A stretch of DNA of 64,000 bases from Portulaca oleracea (Eukaryota; Streptophyta; Magnoliopsida; Caryophyllales; Portulacaceae). The position numbers and the translations under genes were made by a program. Of the stretch, positions 60,801 to 64,000 are shown piece by piece. The notes under the pieces are model-generated. The model searched no databases. It saw only the letters and a list, made by a program, of their open reading frames with translations, and was not told the DNA's origin. The stretch lies in the NCBI GenBank assembly GCA_029582165.1, contig CM055881.1, forward strand, positions 16,635,094 to 16,699,093, in the 5' to 3' direction. Every line of letters begins with the position of its first letter. Within the stretch, counting starts at the first letter, position 1.

Positions 60801-62151
60801 TTAGCGGTAACCACCACCAGTTGGTCGTTCATATGGGCCAGAACGGTCTCGGCTATACCGATCAGCTCCAGATGCTCCACGCATGCCAGAATCTCTGTAA
60901 CGCCCACCTCCACCACCACCACTGTAGCGGTCTGCACCACGATCAGGACCATAGTGACCTCCACCACCCTTCCTCTCCCCTCTTCCACCATACCTACCAC
61001 CACCCCTACCTCCATCATCAGGACACTCACGGGCAAAATGTCCTGGCCTGCCACACTTGAAGCACTCGCCACCACCCCTTGACCCACCTACATAACCACG
61101 AGAGCGATCACGATCACGATCACGACCACGGTCACGATCGTAATCTCCATCTCGGTCCCTAGATGAGCCTTGACTAGGTTGAGCTCTTTCCACAGTGATA
61201 GGGCGTCCATCCAAGTCCATGCCATTCATCGCCTCAATAGCTTCTTCCATGGCTCTTTTGTCATCAAAAGAAACAAAACCGAATCCACGAGAACGCCCAG
61301 AATACTTGTCCAGAACTACCTGTTCTTGCAGCAGAACTTGATCTTAGTACAAACTAGGAAAAAAAAAAACAAACAAGCAAAACCAATGGAACAGGTGCGA
61401 CAATAAAAGATTATTCGAGGAAAACTGAAAACGGGGGGAGCAGGAGTTCAAATCTCAGAATGCATATCCAAGAAAAGACAATATTATTCAAAGATTGACA
61501 TGTCAGCTCATTTCCACCAACAAGCCAACAGGATGATCATCGTCTACAACATAAAAAATAGTGGCAAAATTGCCAACTGGAAGTTGGCTGAGAAAATATT
61601 ACGTAATGAAAGAAAGAAAATGGGAGAAAAAGAGCTGAAAAGTTAGCATTCACATCAGACAAAACACAATAGCTAACTTAAAAGATTCACAAAACAACTC
61701 ATTTCAACTAATAACAAGGTAATGCAACATTAATCACCATAAACAACAAAAACAATCGTGTTCAACTGCCACCAGGAGGTTGATTGAGAAACTTATGAAA
61801 AAGATAACAAAAGAACCCACATCAACGACGCCAACTACCAAACCAAATACAACAGTAAAAAGAAAACTCCCACTCCAAGCAATTATTAAATACAACGCAA
61901 TAGTAAATGACAAAATTATTGTTCCCTGGTGCAGGCCAAATAACGGCCACTGTTGGATCCATGCACTTACTAAATCTAATCCCAAAGATAAGGAAAGCTC
62001 CCAATCTAATAATAGTTCCTGCAACAATAAATAAACATACCTTTGCTTCAAGCAGACGGCCAAACTTCTCGAATGCTTCTTTCAGACCTCTATCAGTTGT
62101 AGACCATGATAGACTCCCCACAAAGCACCGGTACTCATCCAAATCTGACAT
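60801..62151 (-). CDS. RZ1A: RZ-1A-like glycine-rich RNA-binding protein, two coding exons
   Basis: Coding exons 62151-62041 and 61319-60801 (minus strand) join in phase 0 to a 209-residue protein. The first ends AAG before GTATGT; the second starts after an AACAG acceptor. The RRM covers residues about 5-85, with RNP2 CFVGSL and RNP1 RGFGFVSF divided between the exons. An arginine/aspartate-rich RDRD linker follows. Next is a CCHC zinc knuckle, [14 protein letters not shown], with C-X2-C-X4-H-X4-C spacing. The tail is glycine-rich with RGG and [14 protein letters not shown]. Family members are nuclear RNA-binding proteins acting in pre-mRNA processing, and some act as RNA chaperones in cold stress. 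The start ATG is the first in frame after an acceptor eight bases upstream. Length and domain order are normal. Confidence 0.95.
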
Positions 62152-62159
62152 GACTTTAT

Positions 62160-63091
62160 CTACAGAATAGTATTTGGTCAAAACAAACTCCTTGCTCAAT
62201 ATGGAATCAAGAAGACCCAAAGTCGACACTAAAAATAAAAAATTTAAAAAAAAAGCAAAAAACAGCATTCAGCACAACATATCTAAAACAAACTAACACA
62301 AAAGATATCCAAGGTGCATGTCCCACAATGGCCACAAAGTATCTTACCAACCTTAAATGTTTGTGACTAGTAGAGGTAGGATGCCGGAGGGAACTAGAGA
62401 TATGTTTGGATTATAAAGAAAAGAACCTTTTTTTCTCGTCTCCACGAGAAGACATTTGACACAAGATAGGGAAACCAATGCACTGCTTACAGGGAAGGTC
62501 CTCTACTCCTAAGAACTCTCTGAATCAGAGAATAGCACTCTAACCAAAGACAACCAATTACTCAAGAATTCTTCTTTACACATGCTCCTCCAATTTCAAA
62601 TCAAGACAATCTTCAAATCCTGCAGGTCCTAAACAACCATCTTATTTGATCATCATGACCACGGTAGCTGATGAACTACATCGAAATTCAGTACAATGAT
62701 TAGATCGATACAAGCACAACGCCCCAAACATCACCCACAAGCCACAAAAGACAAGGATACAGCAAGAACAAAACATTAAAATATAAAGAAACTATTCCTA
62801 AATCACATTAAACAATATCATAATGATACGCATCATGAAGCTATGAACAATTGAACATCAATCAAACAACCGCAGAGAATTCAGACGGAACAAAATCCAG
62901 CAAAAATGTAAAGGACAAAAAGAATTAATACAAGAAACCGAGTTTCCGGACAATTCAGCTACAACAGCGAACACAAGATCAATAAGATAATTGCAATCTT
63001 AGAACAAAAAAAAGTCTAGAATTAACAAATTGACACAGATCTGAATTAGCGAAAATGAAATTAAACTGGAAAAAGCAATCAGAGAGTTCAC
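62160..63091 (-). other. Inferred 5' UTR intron of the RZ-1 gene
   Basis: On the minus strand a TATTCTGTAG acceptor ends at 62160, eight bases before the ATG. The best upstream donor is ATCG followed by GTGAAC at 63091. The 932-base intron is AT-rich with T-rich tracts in gene orientation. A leader exon of about 100 bases would lie to its right. Confidence 0.5.
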
Positions 63092-63175
63092 CGATTATGG
63101 ATGGTACTAATTGAAAGTGATTACTTGCGCCGCGAGATAGAGAGAGCAGGCTATCGTTTCGCTACCACAGATAAC

Positions 63176-63184
63176 AACCCTAAA
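63176..63184 (-). promoter_or_regulatory. Telo-box near the RZ-1 transcription start
   Basis: AACCCTAAA on the plus strand (TTTAGGGTT in gene orientation) sits just upstream of the likely leader exon. Telo-boxes are common in promoters of plant translation and RNA-binding genes. Confidence 0.45.
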
Positions 63185-63229
63185 CGCAAGGCAAGCAGTT
63201 GCTCACTTGCTCGTATGATACAACTGGAT

Positions 63230-64000
63230 GGATGAATGGATATGGAGCAACGAACGGTTCTGGGTACCAAACTAACATCAGCAACCTTACCTTTACTCGA
63301 CTTGCTATTTAGTAATCTTATCGTTGCCGGTTTAAACCAGTTTTCTGAATTTTAACAATCTTATCCTTATCCATAGTTCTGGGTTCGAGTCCGATACCCA
63401 CATATTATCCACTAACTATATCTTCTTCCTTTTTTTAAAGAAAGTAACATATCACAGGTTATAGGTTTTGATTCAGAGTAGTAGTTTAGGAACCTATCAT
63501 TACCCGTTTGATAACTTCCTGATTTTAGGAAACTTACACGTTTGACCTGTTCAAGTTTCGAAACCTACTCATTTAGTCTGCTCCGATCAGGTTTCAAGTT
63601 CCAGATCTGGAATCGTTCACCCATAATATGAAGTGTTTTAATAAAAATGACACTCAACTTTTCAAAAATGCCAAAAATATTACAATTACAACATGCATAT
63701 ATATAATAAATAAATTATTTGTAGAAGTAATAATTATTACAGTTACAATACATGGATTATAACATTATCAAAATATTTGTATAATAAATGAACTATTTGT
63801 ACAAGTAACATAGAATATTTTATCACTTGTCAAGATGATTAAGAGAAATAAAAAGTTATCACATACACGTAGTCCAACTAAACCCTAATTTTCTCTCTAG
63901 AGTAGCGTTGTGAGGGCAAGAGGACTCCCCACCTAGGAGGCGACAGCGGTTGATCGGAAGGACTTTACCGGCTGTTAGTGAAGGGGACAATGCGACAAAG
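63230..64000. other. Right-hand end of the window, no gene
   Basis: AT-rich sequence with no recognised gene. After about 63880 the sequence becomes GC-richer (AAACCCTAATTTTCTCTC, then GGAGGCGACAGCGG), which may be the start of another gene or transposon continuing past the window. Confidence 0.4.

Noticed and set aside
60756..61087. Ser/Thr- and Val-rich frames opposite to or out of frame with RZ-1
   Set aside because: They are shadows of the RZ-1 glycine-rich exon.

Overview
The window reads as nuclear DNA of a flowering plant, most likely a eudicot. It has spliced genes with GT-AG introns, homologues of plant-specific families (PRAF/RCC1-FYVE, RZ-1 glycine-rich RNA-binding protein, raffinose synthase), an Au-type SINE, and many AT-rich Stowaway/Tourist MITEs and plant LTR retrotransposons. 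I cannot name the species. No bacterial, viral or CRISPR-like features were seen.

Three host genes can be supported. (1) 2808-3998, minus strand: first exon of a raffinose synthase-type galactosyltransferase. The 3' half of the protein is not found in the window. (2) 37984-53350, plus strand: a complete nine-exon gene for a 1124-residue PRAF protein (PH, RCC1 repeats, FYVE, coiled coil, BRX). Its second intron is 8.8 kb and filled with transposon debris. (3) 60801-62151, minus strand: a two-coding-exon gene for a 209-residue RZ-1A-like RNA-binding protein (RRM, CCHC knuckle, RGG/RD-rich tail), with inferred introns in both its 5' and 3' UTRs. The three genes look functionally unrelated.

The rest is mostly mobile DNA. 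At 1-5500 there are MITEs around the raffinose synthase exon. A solo LTR with an intact 5-bp target duplication occupies 5519-9187. A candidate Helitron at 11933-16107 carries a captured first exon of an ALG1-like mannosyltransferase gene. From 16577 to about 32100 lies a nest at least four layers deep: a plus-strand LTR is split by a 14.7-kb non-coding LTR retrotransposon (LARD-like, minus strand, 17102-31845, TSD ATTAA), which is split by a related, internally deleted element (22358-26728, TSD TTAGT), which is split by a 748-bp hAT element (TSD AGGGCACT). One LTR of the large element also holds a CACTA-like insertion. From 32.1 to 37 kb are remains of a Ty3/Gypsy Tat-like element: a broken integrase, a nearly open antisense ORF, and dispersed short-motif arrays.

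Between the PRAF and RZ-1 genes (53.4-60.5 kb) are microsatellites, Tourist-like MITEs, a hAT MITE with a perfect 8-bp duplication, and otherwise unassigned AT-rich DNA. Exon boundaries were placed by reading frame and splice consensus. Transposon boundaries were placed by terminal repeats and target-site duplications read directly in the sequence.
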